Counted from the first letter of the stretch, positions 28,301-37,830 are shown. The stretch: DNA of 64,000 nt from Cypionkella sp. (GCA_025458525.1 JALOSF010000001.1:45963-109962), one strand, 5' to 3'. The notes: a model not told the origin generated them from the sequence alone. A program made the numbers and translations.

Positions 28301-29223
28301 TGGGCATTGATCCGGCGCTGCTGATCTCGGCGCTGATGGTGGCTTCGGTTCCGATCATCCTGGCCGCCATCGGCGAGTTGGTGGTGGAACGGGCGGGCGT
28401 TCTGAACCTTGGCGTCGAGGGGATGATGATCATGGGCGCGGTCTGCGGCTTCATCCTCTCGGTGCAATCGGGCAGCGCCTTTGTCGGCTTTGTCGGCGGC
28501 GCCTTGGGCGGGGCCGCGCTGTCGCTTTTGTTTGCGCTGCTGACACAGGTGTTTCTGGCCAATCAGGTCGCCTCGGGGCTGGCGCTGACCTTGTTCGGAC
28601 TGGGGCTGTCATCCCTGCTGGGCCAGAGTTTTGTCGGCATCCGCCCCCCCGCCACCGGCGTGGTGCCGTTCGGGCCGCTGGCCGACATTCCGTTTCTGGG
28701 GCGCGTTTTGTTCAGCCATGACTGGGTGGTTTACATGTCGGTGGTCGCGGTTGCGGCAACTTGGTGGGTGCTGAAGGCCACGCGGACCGGACTGATCCTG
28801 CGGGCCGTGGGCGAAAGCCATGACGCGGCCCATGCGCTTGGCTACAAGGTGCGGCGCATCCGGGTGCTGGCGATCCTGTTCGGGGGCGCCATGGCGGGCC
28901 TTGGCGGCGCCTACATCAGCCTTGTGCGCGTGCCGCAATGGACCGATGGCATCACCGCTGGCGCGGGCTGGATCGCCTTGGCCATTGTGGTCTTTGCCTC
29001 CTGGAAACCGTGGCGCGTCTTGATTGGCGCCTATCTTTTTGGCGGCATCTCTGTGCTACAGCTTAATCTACAGGCGGCCGGCGCGCGAATCCCGGTCGAA
29101 TACTTGTCCATGTCGCCGTATCTGATAACCATCCTTGTGTTGGTCATCATGTCCTCTGGCAAGGGCAAGGCCGCTTTGAACGCACCGGCCAGTCTGGGGC
29201 AGAACTTTCACGCCTCGCGCTGA
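28297..29223 (+). CDS. Nucleoside-type ABC importer permease 2
   Basis: A 308-residue partner permease of the same family: ERAGVLNLGVEGMMIMGAVC near the N-terminus and GAGWIALAIVVFASWKPWRV in the C-terminal half. It pairs with permease 1 to form the channel. Fifty bases separate it from the BMP-protein gene. Confidence 0.92.
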   Translation: MMGIDPALLISALMVASVPIILAAIGELVVERAGVLNLGVEGMMIMGAVCGFILSVQSGSAFVGFVGGALGGAALSLLFALLTQVFLANQVASGLALTLFGLGLSSLLGQSFVGIRPPATGVVPFGPLADIPFLGRVLFSHDWVVYMSVVAVAATWWVLKATRTGLILRAVGESHDAAHALGYKVRRIRVLAILFGGAMAGLGGAYISLVRVPQWTDGITAGAGWIALAIVVFASWKPWRVLIGAYLFGGISVLQLNLQAAGARIPVEYLSMSPYLITILVLVIMSSGKGKAALNAPASLGQNFHASR

Positions 29224-29273
29224 GGCAACACTTAAACCGGGGTCGATCAACGGCCCCCAACGGGGAGACTACA

Positions 29274-30365
29274 ATGAAACGCAGAACTTTGCTGGCGACG
29301 GCGGCACTTGGCCTTGGGCTTGCCTTTGGTGGCGCTGCCTCCGCGCAGGGCATGGACAAGGTCAAGGCCTGCTTTGTCTATGTCGGGCCGATCGGCGATC
29401 TGGGCTGGACCTATCAGCACCATCAGGGCGCGCTCGCGCTTCAGGCCGAGTATGGCGACAAGGTGGAAATCGCCTATCAGGAAAACGTGCCCGAGGGCGC
29501 CGATGCCGAGCGTGTGCTGACCCAGATGGCACTGTCGGGCTGCAACATCATCTTCACCACCTCGTTCGGTTACATGGATGCAACCAACTCGGTCGCCGCC
29601 AAGTTCCCCGACATCAAGTTCGAGCATGCGACCGGCTACAAGCGCGAACATCCGAACGTCTCGACCTATAACGCGCGCTTCTACGAAGGCCGTGCGATCC
29701 AGGGCCATATCGCGGGCAAGATGACCAAGACCGACAAGATCGGCTATATCGGGTCTTTCCCGATCCCCGAGGTTGTGATGGGCATCAACAGCTACTTCCT
29801 GCACGCCCGCAAGGTGAACCCCGATGTCGAACTCTCGGTCGTCTGGGCCTTCACCTGGTTCGACCCCGCGAAAGAAGCCGACGCTGCCAAGGCGCTGATC
29901 GATCAAGGCGTTGACGTGATCGCAAGCCACACCGATTCGACCGCCCCGCTGGCCGAAGCCGCCAAGACCAATGGCGCCGTGATCGGCTTTGGTCAGGCGT
30001 CCGACATGGCCGACTTCAAGCCCAGCCCGCGCGTGTCGTCGATCATCGACAACTGGAACCCCTACTACATCAAGCGTGTGGGCCAGCTGCTGGACGGCAC
30101 CTATGCCCAGACCGACAGCTGGGCCGGCATCCCCGAGGGCGAGGTGGAGATCGGCGAGATCACCGACGCGGTTCCCGCCGACGTGAAGGCCGAGGCCGAG
30201 GCCATGCGCGATGCCATCGCTGCGGGCACCTATCATCCCTTCACCGGCCCGATCAACAAGCAGGACGGCACCCCGTGGCTGGCCGAGGGCGTGACCGCAC
30301 CGGATGGCGACCTGTTGGGCATGAATTTCTATGTCGAGGGCATTGTCGGCGACATTCCAAAGTGA
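29274..30365 (+). CDS. BMP-family nucleoside-binding periplasmic protein
   Basis: A 363-residue exported protein with a signal peptide ending GGAASAQG; there is no lipobox, unlike many PnrA/Med lipoproteins. The mature part (ACFVYVGPIGDLGWTYQHHQG, NIIFTTSFGYMDATN, KIGYIGSFPIPEV) is typical of the BMP family, which delivers purine nucleosides or bases to ABC importers. It is last in the xdhABC-ABC cluster and followed by a strong terminator, which implies one long purine uptake and oxidation transcript with possible internal promoters. Confidence 0.92.
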   Translation: MKRRTLLATAALGLGLAFGGAASAQGMDKVKACFVYVGPIGDLGWTYQHHQGALALQAEYGDKVEIAYQENVPEGADAERVLTQMALSGCNIIFTTSFGYMDATNSVAAKFPDIKFEHATGYKREHPNVSTYNARFYEGRAIQGHIAGKMTKTDKIGYIGSFPIPEVVMGINSYFLHARKVNPDVELSVVWAFTWFDPAKEADAAKALIDQGVDVIASHTDSTAPLAEAAKTNGAVIGFGQASDMADFKPSPRVSSIIDNWNPYYIKRVGQLLDGTYAQTDSWAGIPEGEVEIGEITDAVPADVKAEAEAMRDAIAAGTYHPFTGPINKQDGTPWLAEGVTAPDGDLLGMNFYVEGIVGDIPK

Positions 30366-30384
30366 TCGCCTGATCCAACCGACG

Positions 30385-30417
30385 AAAGGCCCGTGCGCTG
30401 CACGGGCCTTTTGCTTT
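30385..30417 (+). terminator. Intrinsic terminator of the xdh/ABC cluster
   Basis: Perfect 12-bp stem (AAAGGCCCGTGC / GCACGGGCCTTT) with a 3-nt loop, running into TTTTGCTTTT, 19 bases after the BMP gene stop. Confidence 0.85.
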
Positions 30418-30470
30418 TGGCCGTCCTTCGATATCGGTGGCCAACCACTTACGACAGGACAGGGGCGGCC

Positions 30471-31547
30471 ATGCAGGCGGATGTTGTCATCATCGGAGGC
30501 GGAATCGCGGGGGTGTCGCTGGCAGCACGTCTGGCGCAGCGGTCGTCGGTGATCTTGCTGGAGACAGAGCCGCATCTTGCCCATCACGCTTCGGGCCGCT
30601 CTGCCGCGCTTTACGAGCCCCATTATGGCAGCCCGGCGGTGGTGGAACTGTCGCTCGCCTCGGGTTCGTTCTTTCGGGCGGCGCCGGGGATCCTTTCCCC
30701 ACGCGGGCTACTGATGGTCGGGCGGGCGGGGGATGAGGCGCCCTTTGCCGCCGAAAGCGCCGCGATGGCGCTGGAGCCGATCACGACGGCCGAAGCACGG
30801 GCGCGTGTTCCGCTTCTGAACCCGCAACGCGTGGCGATGGCCGCCTATTCGCCCGACGCCTGGGACATTGACACCGATCTGCTGTTGCAAGGCTTTGCGC
30901 GCGAGGCGCGGGCGGCCGGGGCACGCCTGTTGACCGGGGCGGAGGTGACGCGGATCGCGCGCCTGGGCGATCAATGGCATCTGAGCACCCCTCTGGGCGA
31001 GGTGTGCGGCCAAACGCTGGTCAATGCCGCGGGCGCTTGGGTGGACCGGGTGGCGGGCATGGCTGGGGTTCGCCCCTTGGGCTTTACGCCCTATCGGCGA
31101 TCGATGGCCCGGCTGCCCGCGCCCGGCGCGCAGGATGTCAGCGCCTGGCCCATGCTCTTTGGTGCCGGAGAGGCATGGTATGCCAAGCCCGATGCCGGGG
31201 CGCTGATCGTTTCCCCCGCCGATGAGGATGCGGCCGAACCGCATGACGCCTGGGCCGATGACATGGTGCTGGCCGAAGGCTTGGCGCGCTATGAGGAAAT
31301 GGTGACAGAGCCCGTCACGCGGCTTCTGTCAAGCTGGGCCGGGCTGCGCACCTTTGCCCCTGACCGGACGCTGGTGATCGGGCGCGACCGGGCGGAGCCT
31401 TCGTTCATCTGGCTGGCGGGACAAGGCGGCCAGGGGTTCCAGTCCTGCCCCGCGGCCAGTCAGCTTGCGGCAGACCTGATCCTGGATCGACCGCCAGATC
31501 TTGACGCACCGCTGGTCGCGGCCCTGTCGCCGGCGCGCTTCGGTTGA
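30471..31547 (+). CDS. FAD-dependent D-amino-acid oxidase-like protein
   Basis: A 358-residue DAO-family flavoprotein. The N-terminal dinucleotide motif is VVIIGGGIAGVSLAARLA; the FAD/substrate region HHASGRSAALYEPHYG follows; the C-terminal GQGGQGFQSCPAASQLAAD closes the FAD site. It likely oxidises an amine or D-amino acid (glycine oxidase or DadA-like), but the substrate is not evident. Start at 30471 precedes the Rossmann motif by a few residues, as is normal. It stands after the xdh terminator, so is probably transcribed separately. Confidence 0.8.
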   Translation: MQADVVIIGGGIAGVSLAARLAQRSSVILLETEPHLAHHASGRSAALYEPHYGSPAVVELSLASGSFFRAAPGILSPRGLLMVGRAGDEAPFAAESAAMALEPITTAEARARVPLLNPQRVAMAAYSPDAWDIDTDLLLQGFAREARAAGARLLTGAEVTRIARLGDQWHLSTPLGEVCGQTLVNAAGAWVDRVAGMAGVRPLGFTPYRRSMARLPAPGAQDVSAWPMLFGAGEAWYAKPDAGALIVSPADEDAAEPHDAWADDMVLAEGLARYEEMVTEPVTRLLSSWAGLRTFAPDRTLVIGRDRAEPSFIWLAGQGGQGFQSCPAASQLAADLILDRPPDLDAPLVAALSPARFG

Positions 31548-31638
31548 CGGGCGCTGCTTGGCAAGGCCTTGCCAGAGGCGGCGCCGGGCATGGATTTGCC
31601 TTGGTGACAGGGCTACGAATTTACGGCAGGCTGTCGCC

Positions 31639-32430
31639 ATGAAACCGATCCTTGTGCTTGTGATGTCCCTTGCCCTTGCGGCCTGCGGCGGCGGTCCATC
31701 GCCCGAGCCGCGTGCCGGTGCGACGCTGCCGGGTGTGGTGATCGCGCCGAATTTCGGCGACCGCGACCCGCATCCGTGGCAAGGGCGCGCGCCCTCCTCC
31801 TATCCGGTGCATGGCACCGACACCTCGCGCTATCAGGAGGAGGTGGATTGGGTGACGGCGCGTGCAAATGGGGTGAACTTCACCTTTATCAAGGCGACCG
31901 AGGGCGTCGATGACGCCGACCCCAAGTTCCGCGAGCATTGGAACAGCGCGCGCGCGGCCGGGGTGGCCACGGGGGCCTATCACTTCTGGTATCATTGCGC
32001 GCCGGGCCGGGCGCAGGCGCAGAATTTCATCCGTCGTGTGCCCAGATCGCCGGGCGCGCTGCCCCCGGTGCTCGATCTGGAATGGACCCCGTTTTCCCCC
32101 ACCTGCACCCGGCGCACACCGCAAGCCGAACTGCTGGCCGAGGCGCAGGCCTATATCGACACCGTCGCCCGGCATTACGGGCAAATGCCCATCGTCTATG
32201 TCAGCCCCGATATCTTTGAAGCGCGCGAGTTGTGGCGGCTGCGCGGGGTGGAATTCTGGCTGCGCTCGGTCGCGGGGCACCCGTCGCAGGTCTATCCGGG
32301 CACGCGCTGGACCTTCTGGCAATATTCCGGCACCGGCCGCATTCCGGGCAAATCGGGCGATGCCGACCTCAATGTGTTTGCAGGTTCCGCCGCAGATTGG
32401 CGCGACTGGCTGGCCCGGCGCACGCAATAG
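31639..32430 (+). CDS. GH25-family lysozyme-like lipoprotein
   Basis: A 263-residue lipoprotein: signal peptide with lipobox LAAC (lipidated Cys16). The GH25 barrel starts at HGTDTSRYQEEVDWVTAR and contains FTFIKATEGVD, GAYHFWYHC and VLDLEWTPF, where the Asp and Glu expected for catalysis on peptidoglycan are present. C-terminal part TFWQYSGTGRIPG with Asp-Leu-Asn fits the family. It would cleave muramic bonds in the periplasm, perhaps for wall remodelling. No phage genes are nearby. Confidence 0.88.
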   Translation: MKPILVLVMSLALAACGGGPSPEPRAGATLPGVVIAPNFGDRDPHPWQGRAPSSYPVHGTDTSRYQEEVDWVTARANGVNFTFIKATEGVDDADPKFREHWNSARAAGVATGAYHFWYHCAPGRAQAQNFIRRVPRSPGALPPVLDLEWTPFSPTCTRRTPQAELLAEAQAYIDTVARHYGQMPIVYVSPDIFEARELWRLRGVEFWLRSVAGHPSQVYPGTRWTFWQYSGTGRIPGKSGDADLNVFAGSAADWRDWLARRTQ

Positions 32431-32516
32431 CGGCGCGCAAAGGGGCCAGACCGCCCCCTCGCCCCGCGCCTTTTGCAACAAGTCCGGGCGTTCGGGGGCT
32501 GGCCCCCGGCCCGGGG

Positions 32517-35012
32517 TCAGCCATCCGCGCGGATGCGGGCATTCGCGGGGTCAAAGGGGCTGTCCTCCACCACCACGGCATCCCATTCCTGACGCAGCAT
32601 CTTGACCTTCAGTCGGGTGCCGACCTCGGCCAGATCGGGGCGGACATAGCCCATGCCGATCTGCTTGCCAAAGGCGACCGAATAGCCACCCGAGGTCAGA
32701 CGCCCGACCTTTTCGCCGTCAAGCAGCAAGGCCTCCTTGCCCCAGGGGTCGGTATCCTCTGGCCCGTCGATCAGCAGCGTGACACAGCGCGATCGGATGC
32801 CGGTGGCCAGCATCGCCTCCTTGCCCTGAAACGCTTTTGACAGATCGACAAATCGGTCCAACCCGGCCTCTAGCGGGGTGGCGTCGCGGCCAAGTTCATT
32901 GCCAAAGGCGCGATAGGATTTTTCCTGCCGCAGCCAGTTCTGCGCCCGCGCGCCGACCAGTTTCATGCCGTGCTTTTCGCCTGCTTTCAGCAAAAGCTCC
33001 CACAGATGGCGCTGCATCTCGATCGGATGGTGCAATTCCCAGCCAAGCTCGCCCGTATAGGCCACGCGAATGGCCCGGACCGGGACCATCCCAAGCTCGA
33101 TGTTGCGCATCGACAGCCAGGGGAAGCGCTTGTTGGACAGCACGCTGGATGGATCTGCATCCTTGACGATCTCGGCCAGGATCTTGCGCGCATTCGGCCC
33201 GGCGAGCGCAAAGACGCCCCATTGCGTGGTCACGTCATGGATGTCGATATGGCCCAGCTCTGGCGCCTTGTCCTCGGCGCATTTGCGCAGGAAATCGGCG
33301 TCATAATCCGTCCATGCCCCGGCCGAGACGAGGTAGTATTCGTCCTGCGCCAGACGCACGATGGTGTATTCGGTGCGCGTGGTGCCCGTCGGGGTCAGCG
33401 CATAGGTCAGGTTGATGCGCCCCACCGCCGGCAACTTGTTGCAGGTCAGCCAATCCAGAAACCGCGTCGCGCCCGGCCCGCGCACGAGGTGCTTGGTAAA
33501 GGCGGTGGCGTCGATCAGACCGGCGGTTTCGCGGATCGCCTTGGCCTCCTCGACCGCATGGGGCCACCACGCCCCACGACGAAAGCTGCGGGCATGGTGG
33601 TCGAAATCCTCGGGCGCATCCTTGGGGCCGTAATAGATCGGGCGTTCCCAGCCGTTCACCTGCCCGAACTGCGCGCCAAGGGCCTTTTGCCGGTCGTAAA
33701 CCGGCGCGGTGCGCAGCGGGCGGCAGGCTTCGCGCTCCTCATCGGGGTGGTGCAGGATGAAGACATGCTCATAGCATTCCTCATTCTTGCGCGCGGCATA
33801 TTCCGTGGTCATCCACTGGCCATAACGGCGCGGATCAAGGCTGGCCATGTCGATCTCGGCCTCGCCTTCGGTCATCATCTGGGCAAGGTAATACCCGGTC
33901 CCGCCCGCCGCGGTGATGCCAAAGCTGAAGCCTTCGGCGATCCACATGTTGCGCAGGCCCGGCACCGGGCCGACCAGCGGGTTGCCATCGGGGGTATAGC
34001 AGATCGGGCCGTTGTAATCATCCTTCAGGCCCACGGTTTCCGACGACGGAATCCGGTGGATCATCGACATGTATTCCGCCTCGATCCGTTCCAGATCCAG
34101 CGGGAACAGATCGGCGCGGAAGGTTTCGGGCACGTCATAGAGGAAGCGCGCAGGCGCCCCCCGCTCATAGGGGCCAAGGATCCAGCCGCCACGCTCCTCG
34201 CGCACATACCATTTGGCATCGGCATCGCGCAGCACCGGGTGCTGGTCATTGGTCTTGCGCCATTCGACCAGCGCGGGATCGGGTTCGGTGACGATATACT
34301 GATGTTCAACCGGGATCGCCGGGATCTTGACCCCAAGCAGGCGCGCCGTGCGCTGTGCATGGTTCCCGGTGGCCGTGACGACATGTTCGGCGATGATCTC
34401 GAACCTGTCATCCGACGGCACCAGCCGCCCGCCGACCTCGACCATGCGGGTGCAGGACACCACCCATTCCGACCCGGTCCAGCGATAGCCATCGACCTGA
34501 ATCTTGCGCTCGATCGTGGCCCCGAGTTGCCGCGCGCCCTTGGCCATCGCCTGCGTCACGTCGGCCGGGTTGATGTAGCCGTCCTGCGGGTGATAAAGCG
34601 CGCCGACCAGATCTTCGGTCCGCACCAGCGGCCAGCGGTCCTTGATCTGCTTCGGCGTCAGGAATTCGTGATAGACCCCGGCGGTTTCCGCGACCGAGGA
34701 ATAGAGCATGTATTCATCCATCCGCTCTTGGCGCTGCGCCATCCGCAGGTTGCCCACGACGTAAAAGCCGGGGTTCAGGCCGGTTTCCGCCTCCAGCCCC
34801 TTGTAGAAATCGACCGAGTATTTGTGGATATGGGTGGTCGCATAGCTCATGTTGAACAAGGGCAGCAGACCGGCGGCATGCCAGGTGCTGCCCGCGGTCA
34901 ATTCGTCGCGCTCCACCAGCATCGTGTCCCAGCCCGCCTTGGCCAGGTGATAGGCGATGCCGTTGCCTACGGCACCACCGCCGACGACGAGGGCTTTGAC
35001 ATGGGTTTTCAT
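32517..35012 (-). CDS. Dimethylglycine/sarcosine dehydrogenase-like protein (FAD plus GcvT domains)
   Basis: An 831-residue two-part enzyme. The N-terminal FAD-dependent oxidoreductase (about 1-370) starts with ALVVGGGAVGNGIAYHLAKAG and has the flavin-attachment-like TAGSTWHAAGLLPLF; the C-terminal aminomethyltransferase (GcvT) domains (about 430-825) include RGPGATRFLDWLTCNKLP and AYTGELGWELHHPIEMQ. Such proteins remove N-methyl groups from dimethylglycine, sarcosine or related amines and pass the one-carbon unit to tetrahydrofolate. The exact amine is unknown. Ribosome site CGGAG upstream; divergent from the PRC-barrel gene. Confidence 0.88.
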   Translation of the reverse strand: MKTHVKALVVGGGAVGNGIAYHLAKAGWDTMLVERDELTAGSTWHAAGLLPLFNMSYATTHIHKYSVDFYKGLEAETGLNPGFYVVGNLRMAQRQERMDEYMLYSSVAETAGVYHEFLTPKQIKDRWPLVRTEDLVGALYHPQDGYINPADVTQAMAKGARQLGATIERKIQVDGYRWTGSEWVVSCTRMVEVGGRLVPSDDRFEIIAEHVVTATGNHAQRTARLLGVKIPAIPVEHQYIVTEPDPALVEWRKTNDQHPVLRDADAKWYVREERGGWILGPYERGAPARFLYDVPETFRADLFPLDLERIEAEYMSMIHRIPSSETVGLKDDYNGPICYTPDGNPLVGPVPGLRNMWIAEGFSFGITAAGGTGYYLAQMMTEGEAEIDMASLDPRRYGQWMTTEYAARKNEECYEHVFILHHPDEEREACRPLRTAPVYDRQKALGAQFGQVNGWERPIYYGPKDAPEDFDHHARSFRRGAWWPHAVEEAKAIRETAGLIDATAFTKHLVRGPGATRFLDWLTCNKLPAVGRINLTYALTPTGTTRTEYTIVRLAQDEYYLVSAGAWTDYDADFLRKCAEDKAPELGHIDIHDVTTQWGVFALAGPNARKILAEIVKDADPSSVLSNKRFPWLSMRNIELGMVPVRAIRVAYTGELGWELHHPIEMQRHLWELLLKAGEKHGMKLVGARAQNWLRQEKSYRAFGNELGRDATPLEAGLDRFVDLSKAFQGKEAMLATGIRSRCVTLLIDGPEDTDPWGKEALLLDGEKVGRLTSGGYSVAFGKQIGMGYVRPDLAEVGTRLKVKMLRQEWDAVVVEDSPFDPANARIRADG

Positions 35013-35320
35013 GAGGCGACTCCGGCATGAGGGTTTGCGACATCAATGCCTGAACCGATGGCGCGCGGACAAGATCACACGACCTTTGGCAGACGAAAAC
35101 GACATCCTGGCCCCGCGCAGACGAAAGCGCCGCCGCGATGCAGGTCGGCACGACGCGCGCAAACGCATGGAAGCGGCCTGCCGTTCCGCTGAAAACGAAA
35201 AACTTTTCTGTGCCTTGGCTGGGAACAGATCGGCCCGCGCGGGGGTTTTGTGTGCATACCGACGGCGAACAGGCCTGCATCCCTTGCGCCCTCTCGCTGT
35301 CCTTGCATCAACAGGAGACG
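35013..35320. other. Intergenic region with divergent promoters
   Basis: 308 bases between the dehydrogenase and PRC-barrel genes. It contains the candidate EcfG-type promoter described separately and must hold a promoter for the dehydrogenase. In-frame extension of the PRC gene to 35138 is open, but has no ribosome site and no coding character. No RNA gene or repeat seen. Confidence 0.5.
35222..35247 (+). promoter_or_regulatory. Candidate EcfG (general stress sigma) promoter
   Basis: GGAAC, 17 bases, GGTT. This is one base from the alphaproteobacterial general-stress consensus GGAAC-N16/17-CGTT. It sits 74 bases before the PRC-barrel start. PRC-barrel envelope proteins are common members of that regulon, which supports the reading. 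Confidence 0.5.
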
Positions 35321-36202
35321 ATGATGAAAACGCTTTTTGGAACGACCGCCCTTGTTGTCGCTATGGCCCTGCCGGCCTTTGCACAAGACACCGCCGCACC
35401 GATGCCGACGGACAATGCCGCCGCCATGACCTCGCCCTATCTGGCGGGCGTTGATCGCGGCGTGCGCGCTTCGGATTTCATCGGCAAGCGGGTTTATGTG
35501 ACCGAACAGGACACGACCGCCATGGTCGCAGACGGTCTTGCCGACGCGGACGCAAATTGGGAAGATGCGGGCGAAATCTCTGATCTGATCATTTCGCTCA
35601 ATGGCGACACCGAAGCGGTTCTGGTCGATTTCGGTGGCTTCCTCGGGATCGGCGAAAAGACCGTTGCGATCTCGATGGCCAATCTTGTGATGGTGCCCGA
35701 TGCCGACAGCGCCGATGATTATTTCATCGTGTTCCAGGGCAACAAGGCCGCGATCGAAGGGGCGCCGGAGTTCGATCCCGACATGATCTTCGAAGCGGCC
35801 CCGGCCGATGCCGCGATGGCGCCCGGCGCTGACACGGCCGCAAACACGACCGCGGCCGCACCTGCCACCGACATGAACGCCACCACCGAAACCGCCAACG
35901 ACATGGCGGCGGCCGAGCCTGCCGATCTGGCCGTGATGGCCGAGACCGATCTGGTCGGCAAGCGCGTGATGGGCATGAATGACGAGGACGTGGGCGAGAT
36001 CAGCGCCGTGGCGATGGACGCCGATGGCAAGATTTCGGGGGCTGTTGTCGATGTCGGCGGCTTCCTCGGGATGGGCGAAAAGCGCGTGGCGCTTGGGTCC
36101 GAGGCGCTGACCATCGTGCGCGATGCCAATGGCGAGGTGCAGCACTTCCGCGTGACCATGACGCAAGAGCAGCTGGAAACCCTGCCGGTCTATGAAGGCT
36201 GA
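35321..36202 (+). CDS. Exported protein with two PRC-barrel domains
   Basis: A 293-residue secreted protein. Start at 35321 follows ACAGGAGACG and opens a Sec signal peptide ending LPAFAQ. Two PRC-barrel domains are visible: about residues 50-125 (FIGKRVYVTEQ through DFGGFLGIGEKTVAISMANL) and about 205-285 (DLVGKRVMGMNDEDVGEISAV through DVGGFLGMGEKRVALGSEAL). An acidic, Ala/Thr-rich linker (about 150-200) joins them. The paired FLGxGEK motifs show internal duplication. PRC-barrel proteins of this kind are envelope stress proteins of unclear biochemistry; the EcfG-like promoter fits. Confidence 0.85.
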   Translation: MMKTLFGTTALVVAMALPAFAQDTAAPMPTDNAAAMTSPYLAGVDRGVRASDFIGKRVYVTEQDTTAMVADGLADADANWEDAGEISDLIISLNGDTEAVLVDFGGFLGIGEKTVAISMANLVMVPDADSADDYFIVFQGNKAAIEGAPEFDPDMIFEAAPADAAMAPGADTAANTTAAAPATDMNATTETANDMAAAEPADLAVMAETDLVGKRVMGMNDEDVGEISAVAMDADGKISGAVVDVGGFLGMGEKRVALGSEALTIVRDANGEVQHFRVTMTQEQLETLPVYEG

Positions 36203-36220
36203 TCGTCAGGATTGAAACGG

Positions 36221-36256
36221 GGGGCGGGGTGGCACGGGCCAGCCCGCCCCTTTTTT
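36221..36256 (+). terminator. Intrinsic terminator after the PRC-barrel gene
   Basis: GGGGCGGG pairs with CCCGCCCC, with an inner TGGC/GCCA stem separated by a G-G mismatch, followed by six T. Lies between the PRC-barrel gene and the convergent znuB. Confidence 0.85.
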
Positions 36257-36263
36257 CGTGTCA

Positions 36264-37055
36264 TCACGCCATGAAACGGCGGCCAAATGCGGCGGTCCCC
36301 GCAAAGACCAGCGCGGCGACGACAATGATTGATGGCCCCGCCGGAGTATCCTGCCACAGCGAGAGTTGCAGCCCGCCCAAGGCCGAAACCGCGCCGATAA
36401 GGGTGGCAAAAGCCGCCATCGCCTCGGGCGTGCGCGACAGGCTGCGCGCCGCCGCGGCCGGCACGATCAGCATGGCCGCAATCAGCAACGCGCCCACCAC
36501 CTTGATCGCCACGGCCACAACAATCGCCAGCGCGACGGTCAGCACCAACCGTTCTCGGTCCGGGTTCAGGCCGCTCGCATGGGCAAGGTCGGCGTTGAGC
36601 GTGGCGGTCAGCAGCGCCTGCCAGCGCCAGGCCAGCAGGGCCAGCACCACCACCGCGCCGCCCCAGACAAAACCAAGGTCGGCCTTGCTTACGGCAAGGA
36701 TATCGCCAAAAAGCCAGGCCGACAGGTCGGTGCGCACGCCCGGCACAAAAGACACCGCGACCAGACCGAAAGCCAGCGCAGAATGCGCCAAAACACCAAG
36801 GGTGGTGTCCATCGCCCAGCCCTTTGCCGCCAGCGTGGCAACCGTGACCGCCATCGCCAGCGCGATGGTGATGATACCCACCTCGACCGGAAGATCGGTG
36901 GCCAGCGCAAGGGCAACACCCAGAATGGCGGCATGGGCGGTTGCATCGCCGAAATAGGCCATGCGGCGCCAGACGACAAAGGACCCAAGCGGCCCGGTGG
37001 CCAGCGAAAGGCCAACACCGGCCAGCGCCGCACGTGTCAGGAAATCGTCAAGCAT
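36264..37055 (-). CDS. znuB: Zinc ABC transporter permease ZnuB
   Basis: A 263-residue membrane protein of the metal ABC-3 permease family with about eight helices. Conserved stretches include WRRMAYFGDATAHAAILGVAL near the N-terminus and VVGALLIAAMLIVPAAAARSL. Start at 37055 is eight bases inside the end of znuC. Last gene of zur-znuC-znuB. Confidence 0.93.
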   Translation of the reverse strand: MLDDFLTRAALAGVGLSLATGPLGSFVVWRRMAYFGDATAHAAILGVALALATDLPVEVGIITIALAMAVTVATLAAKGWAMDTTLGVLAHSALAFGLVAVSFVPGVRTDLSAWLFGDILAVSKADLGFVWGGAVVVLALLAWRWQALLTATLNADLAHASGLNPDRERLVLTVALAIVVAVAIKVVGALLIAAMLIVPAAAARSLSRTPEAMAAFATLIGAVSALGGLQLSLWQDTPAGPSIIVVAALVFAGTAAFGRRFMA

Positions 37056-37830
37056 GAATGTGGCGTCCTGACGCGTGAGTGTGGGTTTGGTCGTGATCAT
37101 GGTGATGGTCATGCGGGCCCCCCGCATGCTCATGATCATGCGCATGCTGATACAGGGCCAGCGCGCCCTGCGTGCCAAGACCGAACAGCGCGCGGTATTC
37201 CGCCGCCTGCGACACGACGCGCGGGGTCCCTTCGCAGCAGACATGACCGTTGAGGCAGATCACCCGGTCGCTTGCCGCCATCACAACATGCAGATCATGG
37301 CTGACCATAAGGACAGCCGCGCCGGTGGTCGCGCGCACATCCTCGATCAGCCGATAGAACCCGGCCTCTCCCGGCTGGTCGAGGCCCTGGGTCGGTTCGT
37401 CCAGCACCAGAAGCTGGGGCGACGACAAAAGGGCACGCGCCAGCAACACGCGCTGCAACTGCCCGCCCGACAGCGCCGCCATCTGAAGCTGGTCAACCCC
37501 CGTCAGGCCGACGCGCGCCAGCGCCTGCGCGGCCGCTGCGGCGCTGACCCGCTGGGGCAGCGACAAGAAACGGCGCACGGTGATTGGCAGGCTGCGGTCC
37601 AGCGCCAGACGTTGCGGGACATAGCCGATGCGCAGGCCGGGCGCGCGCCGCACCTCTCCTTGCGCCAGCGGCACGATCCCCAGCAGCGCCCGCAAAAGCG
37701 TGGATTTACCAGACCCGTTTGGCCCGACGATCGTCACGATCTCGCCGCGCTCCACCCCCAGCGACACGTCATGCAGCACTTCGGCGCCGCCAAAGCGGAC
37801 GCAGACATGATTGGCTTCGATCAGGGTCAT
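37048..37830 (-). CDS. znuC: Zinc ABC transporter ATP-binding protein ZnuC
   Basis: A 260-residue ABC ATPase: Walker A GPNGSGKSTLLRALLG, signature LSGGQLQRVLLARALL, Walker B LLVLDEPTQGLD. The last 30 residues are very rich in His (HAHDHEHAGGPHDHHHDHDQ), suggesting a zinc-binding tail exposed in the cytoplasm. ATG overlaps the zur stop (ATGA). Confidence 0.94.
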   Translation of the reverse strand: MTLIEANHVCVRFGGAEVLHDVSLGVERGEIVTIVGPNGSGKSTLLRALLGIVPLAQGEVRRAPGLRIGYVPQRLALDRSLPITVRRFLSLPQRVSAAAAAQALARVGLTGVDQLQMAALSGGQLQRVLLARALLSSPQLLVLDEPTQGLDQPGEAGFYRLIEDVRATTGAAVLMVSHDLHVVMAASDRVICLNGHVCCEGTPRVVSQAAEYRALFGLGTQGALALYQHAHDHEHAGGPHDHHHDHDQTHTHASGRHIHA

